A stretch of DNA of 33,549 nucleotides from CAZVPF01 sp964628195 (GTDB lineage: Bacteria > Planctomycetota > Phycisphaerae > Sedimentisphaerales > Anaerohalosphaeraceae), in contig CAZVPF010000033.1 in NCBI GenBank assembly GCA_964628195.1, forward strand, positions 1 to 33,549. The letters are read 5' to 3'. The translations under genes were made by a program, and so were the position numbers. Shown here piece after piece: positions 23,323-31,487 of this stretch. Position 1 is the stretch's first letter, and the number at the start of each line of letters is the position of its first letter. The notes under the pieces are model-generated. The model was not told where the DNA came from and made no database searches. It worked only from the letters and a program-made list of their open reading frames with translations.

Positions 23323-24727
23323 CAAAGAAGTTACTAAAACGCCGGAAAAAGACAGTTCTGAAGAAAGATTGCCTTTCCGAACCAAGTTTGAATACGGAAT
23401 AGGCGCTTTTGCCGATGCAATGATGGCAAACATAATATGGACACTGGCAATGCCTATATACAACCTCGGGCTTGGTGTAAGCGCAACGCTTCTCGGACTG
23501 GGTTTGGCTATACCAAAAATATTCGATGCGTTTACGGACCCCCTTATGGGTTTTATATCAGATAACACCCGCAGTAAATGGGGCAGGAGAAAACCATACA
23601 TATTTATCGGCGCTGTTTTTACGGGGATACTCTGTGCAGTGCTGTGGATGCCGCCCACACAGTTAAGCCACAACGGCCTGTTCATATATTTTTTGGTTGC
23701 TTCGATACTCTACTTCCTGTTTTACACAATGTTTATCATTCCTTTTCAGGCTCTCGGATTTGAGATGGCAACCACGTATAATGAACGAACACGGCTTATG
23801 GCCTATCGAGGGTTTTTTGCGAGTCTCGGCTCTGCTGTTTTACTTCCCTGGGCTTATAAACTGTGCTTCATCCTCGGTGATAATGAAATAGAAGGGGCCC
23901 GTTATGTGGGAATAATATTCGGCTTTATAATGATCGTTCTCGGCATTGTACCGGCAATATTATGCAGGGAAAAAGCCGCCGTGCAAAGTCAGCAAAAGAT
24001 CAACCTTGTCGATGCCGTAAAGCACACTTTTACAAACAAACCCTTCCTCATCATTGCATGTATCACTTTTACCTTCATTCTCGGTGTTTTTCTCGCTTTT
24101 CCTCTTCAGGTTTATATCAATGTAAGTCACGTATGCCAGGGTGATAAAGATGCGGCTTCGACTCTAACCGGCATGCTTAATACCACTATTGCCGTGATGG
24201 GAATAGCCTCCGTGCCTGTAATATCCTTTATCGGAACGAAGTTTGGAAAAAAAACCGCCCTGATGATAGGCGCCTTTCTTGTGCTTATCGCTTTTCTCGC
24301 AAGCTGGTTTTTATTTACACCTCAATGGCCTTATCTTCAAATAGTGTTTGGGTTACTTGTTTCACCAGGCCTGTCGACTATGTGGATAATGCTGCCCTCT
24401 GTCGTCGCCGATGCTTGTGACGTGGATGAAGTTAAAACCGGCTTGCGAAGAGAGGGCATGTACGGAGCGGTCTTTACATGGTCATTAAAGGTTGGAATAG
24501 CGATAGTAATGCTTGTCAGCGGCTTAGCCGTCGACTGGTCCGGGTATAACCCGGAAATAACAGCCCAGCCTGAGTCGGTTATAACAAGGCTTCGCGTGGC
24601 CTTTGCGATTATACCTGCAGGTGTCGCAATACTTAGCATAATATTTATTTCCATGTACCCGCTGAGTGCGAAAAAAATGGAGGAGATAAAGGAAATGCTT
24701 AAATCAAAAGGTGATCAAAATGTTTGA
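23315..24727 (+). CDS. GPH-family (MFS) sugar:cation symporter
   Basis: 470 aa with about 12 membrane helices. The family signature is clear at residues about 70-97: FDAFTDPLMGFISDNTRSKW followed by GRRKPYIF, and the C-terminal half has the counterpart AFLVLIAFLASWFLF and WIMLPSVVADACDVDEVKTG, then LRREGMYGA. GPH (glycoside-pentoside-hexuronide) proteins import mono- or disaccharides with Na+ or H+. It overlaps the upstream sulfatase by 8 bases and the downstream beta-helix gene starts inside its last codons, so extracellular release and uptake are encoded as one coupled unit. The substrate is probably a desulfated sugar or oligosaccharide released by these enzymes (inference). Confidence 0.9.
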   Translation: MDSKEVTKTPEKDSSEERLPFRTKFEYGIGAFADAMMANIIWTLAMPIYNLGLGVSATLLGLGLAIPKIFDAFTDPLMGFISDNTRSKWGRRKPYIFIGAVFTGILCAVLWMPPTQLSHNGLFIYFLVASILYFLFYTMFIIPFQALGFEMATTYNERTRLMAYRGFFASLGSAVLLPWAYKLCFILGDNEIEGARYVGIIFGFIMIVLGIVPAILCREKAAVQSQQKINLVDAVKHTFTNKPFLIIACITFTFILGVFLAFPLQVYINVSHVCQGDKDAASTLTGMLNTTIAVMGIASVPVISFIGTKFGKKTALMIGAFLVLIAFLASWFLFTPQWPYLQIVFGLLVSPGLSTMWIMLPSVVADACDVDEVKTGLRREGMYGAVFTWSLKVGIAIVMLVSGLAVDWSGYNPEITAQPESVITRLRVAFAIIPAGVAILSIIFISMYPLSAKKMEEIKEMLKSKGDQNV

Positions 24728-26903
24728 TAAGCAGAGAAATTTACCGTTTGTATCTTGCATTGCATTATTGGTATTCCAGCTTTTTTTTCTCAATGCTTTT
24801 CTTTTCGGGGAAGTTATCTATTATGTTGCTCTGCCGTCAGACGGAGGTGATGACATCAATGGAACCGGTACGAAAACTAAGCCCTGGAGTACACTGAACA
24901 AAGCTAAAAATGTAATTAGACAGGATATAGCCGCCGGTCTGAAAGAAGATATTACCGTGTATTTTCGAGAAGGAACTTATTTCATGGAAGCTCCTGTTGT
25001 ATTTTCCGAACTTGATTCAGGAACAATTGAATACAGCATAACTTACTGCTCATATCCGGGCGAATATGCTGTTATCAGCGGCGGGCAGGTCCTGAAGGGA
25101 CAATGGTCAAATGAACATGGAAATTTATGGTCAATGCCGATAAATGAGGTAGCATCCGGTGATTGGTGGTTCAGGCAGCTATGGAAAGGCAGGGAAAGGT
25201 GTATAAGATCACGTTATCCTGACCGCGGGTCGTTGCTGAATGTAACCGATGTGTCACCAGACTACAAACTTATCACATTTAATGAATCTTTCCCTGGAGA
25301 TGATCTTGATCGCAATAACACGGAACTGGTTTTGAATCACCAGTGGTCTTTAGGTAAGGCAAAAGTCTATTCAAAAATAAGCCCCCAAAGTATATATACT
25401 TACAATGTAGCAGGCTGCCCGGACCATCAATGGCTTGTCCCTCAGGCTGGCGGCAATTATGACAAAGCATATTTGGAACACCATCTGGATTTTGTAAATC
25501 TTCCCAATGAATGGTTTCTTGATCGGACAAGTGGAAAACTATATTTTATGTCGGATGAAAATAACCCTAATGATGAAGTTTTTATTGCACCGAGGTTGCA
25601 AAAACTTCTTAAGATAAGCGGCAGCTTCCAGGCGAAAATACAAAATATCAATTTCAGCAGACTTGGGTTTGCCCATGTTGCCATGTCCATGCCCGGTGTG
25701 GGCTACGGCGGTATTCAGGCAGGGCATTTTGCACCCAAGGCGTATAACACTCCGCAATATATCCTGCCGTTAGCCATTCAAATGGCCTACACCCAAAACT
25801 GTGAATTTGAATCCTGCTGTTTCTTCAATACCGGAACTGGAGGCATCGGAATCGGTATCGACTGTGACTATACGAAGGTAAAAAACTGCAAATTTGAAGA
25901 TATCGGGGCAAATGGAGTTATGGTCGGCTGGCGCGGAGGCGACAACTGGGAAATTCAAAATACCAGCGGTAATCTTTTTTACAGTGACTGGAGATACCCA
26001 TTTTATGCGCCTCAGTATTCAACAATTGAGAATTGCTATTTTTCAAATTGCGCATCTGAATGGAACGGCTGCGTATCTATATATGAAGCTCATGCAAAAT
26101 ACTCTTTGATCAGGAACAATACAATAACTTCTTGTCCATACACAGGTATTTCAGTCGGATTCAGATGGAGTGAGTACGCCTATTCTGAATCTATGCCTGT
26201 AGTTGAAAAAAATCATATATACAATGTAATGAAAATACTCAATGATGGCGGCGGCATTTATCATCTTGGCAATTCAAATAGTGGTTTGATAAAAGAAAAT
26301 TACATTCACGATGTCCATGGAGGGTGTAAACCTTGGCTCGAGTATGGCAACAACGGAATTTTCATGGATCAGGGCAGCACGGGTGTAACTATTGAGGAAA
26401 ACCTTACCCATGACACTTCCGGTGAGCCTTACAGGCTCAACGAACCTGGCGATATTACCTGGGTAAATAATCACTGGGATATCTATCCTGGTGCCCCGGG
26501 CTTTCCGGAATATATAGCCAATAATGCAGGGGTGACTCCGTCTGTAACCAATCTTAAATTGTACAAAGATGATGAATGTTCATTTGTTAAGTTATTTGGA
26601 CAAACTCAGCCCTATTGTGTATTACACCAGGTCTTTTCTATTGAAAATAGTGCAAATCTCAGTGAATATTTGAAAATTCAGCCGAATGGATATATTATTG
26701 GTTCGGTCCCAATTGATATTTTGAGCCCAAACTTTGTGACAGTCAGTCTGTCGGTAAAAAACCCGGAAGGTAAAATCTCGCAGACAATTTACTCTAATAC
26801 CTACAGAATTCTCCGGTCGGATATAAATTGTGACGGCATTGTTGACCTCGAAGATTTCGCCAAGCTCGCCAAATATTGGTTTGAACTTCAGGATGCAAAT
26901 TAA
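24720..26903 (+). CDS. Secreted right-handed beta-helix protein with dockerin-like tail, copy 4
   Basis: 727 aa from the ATG at 24720 (AAGGTG about 8 nt before it; a GTG at 24711 is the alternative). Signal peptide within residues 1-35. The entry is a variant of the GH141-like start (YYVALPSDGGDDINGTGTKT), followed by ITVYFREGTYFMEAPVVFSE, DSGTIEYSITYCSYPGEYAV, WWFRQLWKG, NHQWSLG and NLPNEWFLDRTSGKLYF. D509-G-G-G-I-Y aligns with the motif of the other copies. Residues from about 615 form a beta-sandwich-like segment, and the end DINCDGIVDLEDFAKLAKYW is a single dockerin-like repeat. The start lies within the transporter gene (8-base overlap). Confidence 0.78.
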   Translation: MFDKQRNLPFVSCIALLVFQLFFLNAFLFGEVIYYVALPSDGGDDINGTGTKTKPWSTLNKAKNVIRQDIAAGLKEDITVYFREGTYFMEAPVVFSELDSGTIEYSITYCSYPGEYAVISGGQVLKGQWSNEHGNLWSMPINEVASGDWWFRQLWKGRERCIRSRYPDRGSLLNVTDVSPDYKLITFNESFPGDDLDRNNTELVLNHQWSLGKAKVYSKISPQSIYTYNVAGCPDHQWLVPQAGGNYDKAYLEHHLDFVNLPNEWFLDRTSGKLYFMSDENNPNDEVFIAPRLQKLLKISGSFQAKIQNINFSRLGFAHVAMSMPGVGYGGIQAGHFAPKAYNTPQYILPLAIQMAYTQNCEFESCCFFNTGTGGIGIGIDCDYTKVKNCKFEDIGANGVMVGWRGGDNWEIQNTSGNLFYSDWRYPFYAPQYSTIENCYFSNCASEWNGCVSIYEAHAKYSLIRNNTITSCPYTGISVGFRWSEYAYSESMPVVEKNHIYNVMKILNDGGGIYHLGNSNSGLIKENYIHDVHGGCKPWLEYGNNGIFMDQGSTGVTIEENLTHDTSGEPYRLNEPGDITWVNNHWDIYPGAPGFPEYIANNAGVTPSVTNLKLYKDDECSFVKLFGQTQPYCVLHQVFSIENSANLSEYLKIQPNGYIIGSVPIDILSPNFVTVSLSVKNPEGKISQTIYSNTYRILRSDINCDGIVDLEDFAKLAKYWFELQDAN

Positions 26904-26946
26904 ACAATATTGTAAAAACAAGTTCACTAATCATTAATGGGAAAAT

Positions 26947-28479
26947 ATGTCTTATCTTGGAATTGATATAGGGACCACCGGCACAAAGGCGGCAGTATTC
27001 GATGAGACCGGCAGGATCTTGTCCTCGGCGTACATGGAATACTCCCTTTCTTCGCCACAGCAGGGCTGGTTCGAGCTTGACCCGGGCCAGGTTGTCAACC
27101 GCTGCCTGAAAGTTATCACAGACGCAGCCGGCAAAGTCCGTAAAACCGATCCAGTCCAGGCTATAGGCATAGCAAGTCAGGGCGAGGCATTTACACTGCT
27201 CGATGGAAATGACAACTACCTGTGCAACGCAATGGTCTCGTTTGACACACGCAGCAGCGGCCAGGTAAAATCCTTTTGCAAAAGTTTCGGCAGAGAAGAA
27301 CTCTATAAAATTACCGGCCATTCCCCACACACGCTTTTCAGCCTTTTCAAGCTCCTCTGGCTCAAAGAAAACAAGCCGGAACTGCTGAAAAAAACAAGTA
27401 AGCTGCTCTGCATGGGCGACCTGATTAGATACAAACTTACGGGCAACTCTGTTACCAGCTTCAACCTCGCTTCACGGACAATGCTCTTTGACGTAAGCAG
27501 CAGGCAGTGGTCGGACAAACTTATTGAACAGGTCGGCATTTCAAAAGAAGTTCTGCCGACAGCCCTCCCCTCGGGACAATCCGCGGGCATACTGTTAAAG
27601 AATATGGCAGAAGAGACCGGTCTCGAAAGAAATGTAACAGTCGCCACCGGCGGCCATGACCAGTGCTGCGGAGCTCTCGGAGTGGGGGTAATTCAAAGCG
27701 GCATTGCCGCATACAGTTTGGGTACGGTCGAATGCATCACGCCTGCTTTTGAAACCTGTGTGCTCAACGAGAAGCTGATGAACGGCAACCTCGCCACATA
27801 CCCCCACACCGTCCAGGACCTTTATACCACTGTGGCCTTTTGCATGACCGGCGGCAGCGGCTTGAAATGGTTCAAAGAAAACCTCGGCCGATACGAGCTT
27901 CAAAAAGCAGAAGAAACCGGCGGCAATGTCTACGACATCCTTATCGACCAGATACCTTCCGATCCGACCAGCCTGCTGGTCCTCCCGCATTATACATCGA
28001 CCGGCACTCCATATTTCGAACCCTCACCGCTGGGCGCGGTTCTTGGGCTAAATCTTTCCACAACAAAAGGCGAACTCTTAAAGGCCCTGCTTGAAGGCAT
28101 AAGCTTCGAGATGAAAGTCAACCTCGAACTGCTCAAAAAATGCGGTATCTCCGTTAAGCAGCTTCGCGCTTTCGGCGGCGGCACCGCAAGCGATGCCTGG
28201 ATGCAGATAAAAGCTGACATACTCGACATGCCGATTGAATGTGTCGAAACAAAAGAAGCCGGCTGTATGGGGGCGGCAATGCTCGCGGCTCTCGCTGCGG
28301 AAAGAATTTCTTCGCTGGACCAATGCTGTCAAGAATGGGTCAAGACTAACCGGCAATTCACCCCGAAACCTGAAAATGTAAAAATATATGCTCAAAGCTT
28401 TGAAGTATATAAAGACCTTTACAGCGACCTTTCACCATTACGCGAAAAAATGAATAACTTACTGTCTCATAGAATTTAA
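26947..28479 (+). CDS. FGGY-family carbohydrate kinase (xylulokinase/fuculokinase-like)
   Basis: 510 aa, cytoplasmic. The phosphate-binding GIDIGTTGTKAAVFD (5-19), IGIASQGEAFTLLD, TGGHDQCCGALG with the catalytic base D238, MTGGSGLKWF and FGGGTASDAWMQIKADILD (about 410-428) are all present, so the kinase should be active. The family phosphorylates ketoses and polyols such as xylulose, fuculose, rhamnulose or ribulose; the exact sugar cannot be told. It starts the cytoplasmic kinase-isomerase-aldolase trio, 12 nt before the isomerase, which suggests it phosphorylates the ketose that enzyme makes. Confidence 0.88.
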   Translation: MSYLGIDIGTTGTKAAVFDETGRILSSAYMEYSLSSPQQGWFELDPGQVVNRCLKVITDAAGKVRKTDPVQAIGIASQGEAFTLLDGNDNYLCNAMVSFDTRSSGQVKSFCKSFGREELYKITGHSPHTLFSLFKLLWLKENKPELLKKTSKLLCMGDLIRYKLTGNSVTSFNLASRTMLFDVSSRQWSDKLIEQVGISKEVLPTALPSGQSAGILLKNMAEETGLERNVTVATGGHDQCCGALGVGVIQSGIAAYSLGTVECITPAFETCVLNEKLMNGNLATYPHTVQDLYTTVAFCMTGGSGLKWFKENLGRYELQKAEETGGNVYDILIDQIPSDPTSLLVLPHYTSTGTPYFEPSPLGAVLGLNLSTTKGELLKALLEGISFEMKVNLELLKKCGISVKQLRAFGGGTASDAWMQIKADILDMPIECVETKEAGCMGAAMLAALAAERISSLDQCCQEWVKTNRQFTPKPENVKIYAQSFEVYKDLYSDLSPLREKMNNLLSHRI

Positions 28480-28491
28480 TAGGAACTTAAA

Positions 28492-29922
28492 ATGAGAAAA
28501 CTCACAAAATCAAGATTTGCCTTGTTTTTTGGAAACCGTGGTTTCTTTCCTGCTGAACTTATTCTAAAAGCAAGAACAGAGGTTGCCGAGGTCCTTAAAA
28601 AGCTCGGACATGAAGTATTGATGATGGACGAAACCCTTACCCGCCATGGAGCCGTCTCAGATAAATCCGATGCGGTTAAATACGCCAACTTCCTGAAAGA
28701 AAACGAGGGTAAATATGACGGTGTAATTCTTTCACTGCCTAATTTCGGCGACGAAAGCTCCGCGGTCGAGTCGCTTCGTAAAGCGGACGTTCCGATTTTT
28801 ATTCATGCCTACCCCGATGACCTTGACAAGATGGCCCCGGAATACAGGCGCGATGCCTTTTGCGGCAAATTTTCCGTAATGGACGTATTCTACCAGTACG
28901 GATTGAAGTTTACAAACCTTGTTCCGCACGTTGCACAGCCGGGCAGCAGCGATTTCGAGCGGAATATCGAGCACTTCGATCGCGTTTGCAGGGTGGTCAA
29001 CGGCTTTAAGGATATGGTGGTGGGCGCGGTAGGTTCAAGAACCACCGCTTTCAAAACGGTTCGTATTGACGAACTTGCCCTCCAGCAAAACGGAATAACA
29101 ATGGAAGTGATAGATCTTACAGAAGTATTCGCCCAAATGCAGGCCCTGTCGACCTCGGCCGGTGAATACAAAGACAAGGCAAAAAGACTTAAGGATTACA
29201 CAACCTGGCAGGGTGTGCCGGAAGAAGCCTTTGATAGAATAGTACGCCTCGGCGTGGTGCTTGATAAGCTCTTTGAACAATGGAACCTCAATGCGATGGG
29301 CTTCCGCTGCTGGATAGAACTGCAAAGGCAGCTGAATATCTCTGCCTGTGTGTTACTAAGCGAAATGAACGACCGTAAGCTACCCGTTGCATGCGAGGTC
29401 GACATCGGCAACGCTGTCGCCCAGTACGCCCTTTACAGGGCCACTGCAGAGCCCACAGCCTGTCTCGACTGGAATAATAATTACGGTGACGACCCGGAAA
29501 AATGCATCCTTTTCCACTGTGGTTCGACCGCTCAATCCCTCATGACCGCCAGGGGCAAGGTCTCGGACCATTCTATGCTCCAGCACGACCCGCAGGTCGG
29601 ACCGAACTGCTCGTTCGGCTGCAACGAAGGCAGAATCAGGGACTTCCCCTTCGCTTTCAGCTCGATGACCACACGTAACGGCAAGCTCGAATTCTATATC
29701 GGCGAAGGTGAATTTACAAAGGACCCCATACCCGACAACTTCTTCGGATGCGGAGGGGTTGCCAAAATCCAGAACCTCCAGCAGGTGCTGAGATTTATCG
29801 GCCAAAACGGCCATCGTCATCACGTCAGCATAACTCCCGGAAGCCGGCTTGTCGAGCCCGTAAAAGAAGCGCTTGAATATTACCTTGGATATAACGTAAC
29901 AGTACCCCAAAAGGAGTTTTAG
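28492..29922 (+). CDS. L-fucose isomerase-like sugar isomerase
   Basis: 476 aa, AGGAA upstream. The fold of the FucI/AraA superfamily is visible: N-terminal Rossmann-like domains (GVILSLPNFGDESSAVESLR, GAVGSRTTAFKTVRIDELAL, the latter a typical family stretch), then the metal-site residues E302 (ACEVDIG), D326 (CLDWNNNY) and a histidine in HRHHV (441-445), by analogy with the Glu/Asp/His Mn ligands of FucI. Such enzymes interconvert aldoses and ketoses (L-fucose/L-fuculose, D-arabinose/D-ribulose, L-arabinose/L-ribulose). At 476 aa it is shorter than E. coli FucI (about 590) and belongs to the compact branch. It is followed after 2 nt by the aldolase. Confidence 0.83.
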   Translation: MRKLTKSRFALFFGNRGFFPAELILKARTEVAEVLKKLGHEVLMMDETLTRHGAVSDKSDAVKYANFLKENEGKYDGVILSLPNFGDESSAVESLRKADVPIFIHAYPDDLDKMAPEYRRDAFCGKFSVMDVFYQYGLKFTNLVPHVAQPGSSDFERNIEHFDRVCRVVNGFKDMVVGAVGSRTTAFKTVRIDELALQQNGITMEVIDLTEVFAQMQALSTSAGEYKDKAKRLKDYTTWQGVPEEAFDRIVRLGVVLDKLFEQWNLNAMGFRCWIELQRQLNISACVLLSEMNDRKLPVACEVDIGNAVAQYALYRATAEPTACLDWNNNYGDDPEKCILFHCGSTAQSLMTARGKVSDHSMLQHDPQVGPNCSFGCNEGRIRDFPFAFSSMTTRNGKLEFYIGEGEFTKDPIPDNFFGCGGVAKIQNLQQVLRFIGQNGHRHHVSITPGSRLVEPVKEALEYYLGYNVTVPQKEF

Positions 29923-29924
29923 CA

Positions 29925-30932
29925 ATGCCTTTAGTGACCAACGCCGCCCAGGCCAGACAGATAATCGAACAGTATAGGGAAAATAAAATTTCAATGCCAT
30001 GCTTTTGCGCCGAAAACACTTTCACAATGGAAGGCATATTAATCGGCGCCTCTCAAATCGCTAAGGCATCGGCACGGGATGTTGCAATTTACATTGCGGC
30101 AACCGGAAACTATCACGGCAGGCAGCAGTTGAAAAATTACACTTCTTTAAATGACACATGGGAAGGTTTCCTCGCGTTCAAAAGCGACATGCAAAGACTA
30201 TGCAGGGCGGATGGACCATTCAATAATGTAATAGTAATACCGGCCCTCGACCACGGCCAGCCGGAACTGGATGACAGGCTTTTTGAGCAGGGCAGGGATT
30301 TCTGGGGTTGCGTAATGTACGACTGCTCGGCAAGACCGCTTGACCAGAACCGCCAAATGGTCAAAGAATTTGTCAAGAACTTTGCCGACGAATATGTCAT
30401 CGAAGGCTGTGTGGATGAAATAACCGAGTCCGGGCAGGGCGGCATGAAACTTACCGACCCAAATGATGCCAAACAGTTTATTGACGAAACCGGCGCCGAT
30501 CTAATCGTTGCAAATCTCGGCACAGAACACCGTGTAACAGGTGATAAGAAACAATACCGCAGCGATATCGCTCGAAAAATTTATGAACAGACAGGCAGAC
30601 GGATAGTTCTCCATGGAACCAGTTGCCTCTCACAAGATGACATTGCAAAACTGCCCGCCGATGGAATTGCTAAAGTAAATATATGGACCGTGCTCGAAAC
30701 AAAGACCACGCAGGAGATGTTCGCAAAAATGCTTGAACACGCCTCAGACATTCTCCCGCCCGCACTTGTTAATGAGCTAAAGAAAAGAAATATGTTTGGA
30801 AGCGGTATAGAGCTCAAGCCCGACATGACGCCTAAGCTCGAATACCTTACCGAAGTTTACAGGCGTAATGCAATCAAAACTCCTTCCGTAGCCCAAATTA
30901 CATACGAGTTTATGAAAAAATTCGGATACTAA
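29925..30932 (+). CDS. Class II (zinc) ketose-bisphosphate aldolase family protein
   Basis: 335 aa, AAGGAG upstream. Class II FBP/tagatose-bisphosphate aldolase marks: IPALDHGQPE (catalytic D109, zinc ligand H110), IEGCVDEI (E160), NLGTEHR (H202), IVLHGTS (H230) and KVNIWT (N252). The HGTS form (usually HGGS/HGAS) and several insertions set it apart from housekeeping Fba, so it is probably a pathway-specific aldolase cleaving the ketose phosphate made by its operon neighbours. If the kinase phosphorylates only one carbon, the substrate would be a ketose monophosphate rather than a bisphosphate. It is the last intact gene before the transposase remnant. Confidence 0.82.
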   Translation: MPLVTNAAQARQIIEQYRENKISMPCFCAENTFTMEGILIGASQIAKASARDVAIYIAATGNYHGRQQLKNYTSLNDTWEGFLAFKSDMQRLCRADGPFNNVIVIPALDHGQPELDDRLFEQGRDFWGCVMYDCSARPLDQNRQMVKEFVKNFADEYVIEGCVDEITESGQGGMKLTDPNDAKQFIDETGADLIVANLGTEHRVTGDKKQYRSDIARKIYEQTGRRIVLHGTSCLSQDDIAKLPADGIAKVNIWTVLETKTTQEMFAKMLEHASDILPPALVNELKKRNMFGSGIELKPDMTPKLEYLTEVYRRNAIKTPSVAQITYEFMKKFGY

Positions 30933-30938
30933 AAGAAA

Positions 30939-31313
30939 AGTTACCAACTTTGCTTGACGTTGCTTTTTCACGCTGGCAGGTAGAGAAATGGTTTGAGCGT
31001 GCCAAGCAGGAATGCGGATTTGGCGCCTTTGAGGTGCGGACGTATACGAGCTTGATCCGGCACTGGCTGGCGTCTCGTCTGGCGATGTATTTTCTGGCTG
31101 ATCAAACTCATCGGCTCCGGGGGGAAAAATCCGCGGATAACATTGGAGCAGGTGGCCGATGTGGCCAATACTCTCGCCTGGAAAATATGGAAGAAACATC
31201 CCTATTCATGGAAACAAAAAGCGTATGTGTGTGAATATTACCAGGAACGTAACGAGGCATCCTATGCCAGCAGAAGAAAAACAGCAGAGGCAAAACGTAT
31301 CGAATTCTTATAG
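30939..31313 (+). pseudogene. 3' remnant of a DDE transposase (IS701/IS4-like), truncated and frameshifted
   Basis: From just after the aldolase stop, the frame LPTLLDVAFSRWQVEKWFER, then KQECGFGAFEVRTYTSLIRH and later LADQTHRLRGEK is the typical C-terminal end of an IS701-type DDE transposase, including the W-x-V-E-x-x-F-x-x-x-K helix with the catalytic Glu and the Y-R/T-S-L-x-R-H stretch. At 31119-31130 (six G, five A, T) one extra base shifts the frame. The rest continues in the +1 frame as PRITLEQVADVANTLAWKIW and ends ...RRKTAEAKRIEFL at 31313. The first two thirds of the element are missing, so it is dead and only marks past insertion. Confidence 0.75.
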
Positions 31314-31349
31314 CGCTGTCATACTAAGACACTCGCAGGCGGCGCTATA
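31309..31349. repeat. Inverted repeat at the end of the transposase remnant
   Basis: TATAGCGC (31309-31316) and GCGCTATA (31342-31349) are perfect 8-bp arms 25 bases apart, starting on the transposase stop codon. They could be a terminator-like hairpin or relics of the element's end. From 31314 to 31391 the transposase frame continues as a 25-residue stretch (ending YDWPEWMEDYKDF-stop) that looks like the C-terminus of some other protein. Confidence 0.4.
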
Positions 31350-31423
31350 TATGACTGGCCCGAGTGGATGGAAGACTATAAAGACTTTTAATAATTAACT
31401 TATCATTATTCTATGCAATCAAC

Positions 31424-31452
31424 TTTAACTCCGGTGAATATTACTGTATAAT
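31424..31452 (+). promoter_or_regulatory. Possible promoter of the sodium:solute symporter
   Basis: A consensus -10 TATAAT (31447-31452) has a weak -35 TTTAAC (31424-31429) 17 bases upstream, 36 bases before the symporter start. A second TATAAT lies at 31468-31473, too close to the start for a normal leader. Offered because the remnant upstream probably cuts this gene off from the main operon. Confidence 0.35.
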
Positions 31453-31487
31453 TTTCGTCGGTTTTTTTATAATTTGGGAACTGATAT

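Noticed and set aside
4452..26903. A cellulosome (dockerin-cohesin system)
   Set aside because: Dockerin-like Asp-rich repeats are present in four proteins, but no cohesin or scaffoldin is seen. Such repeats are common in planctomycetes without a cellulosome.
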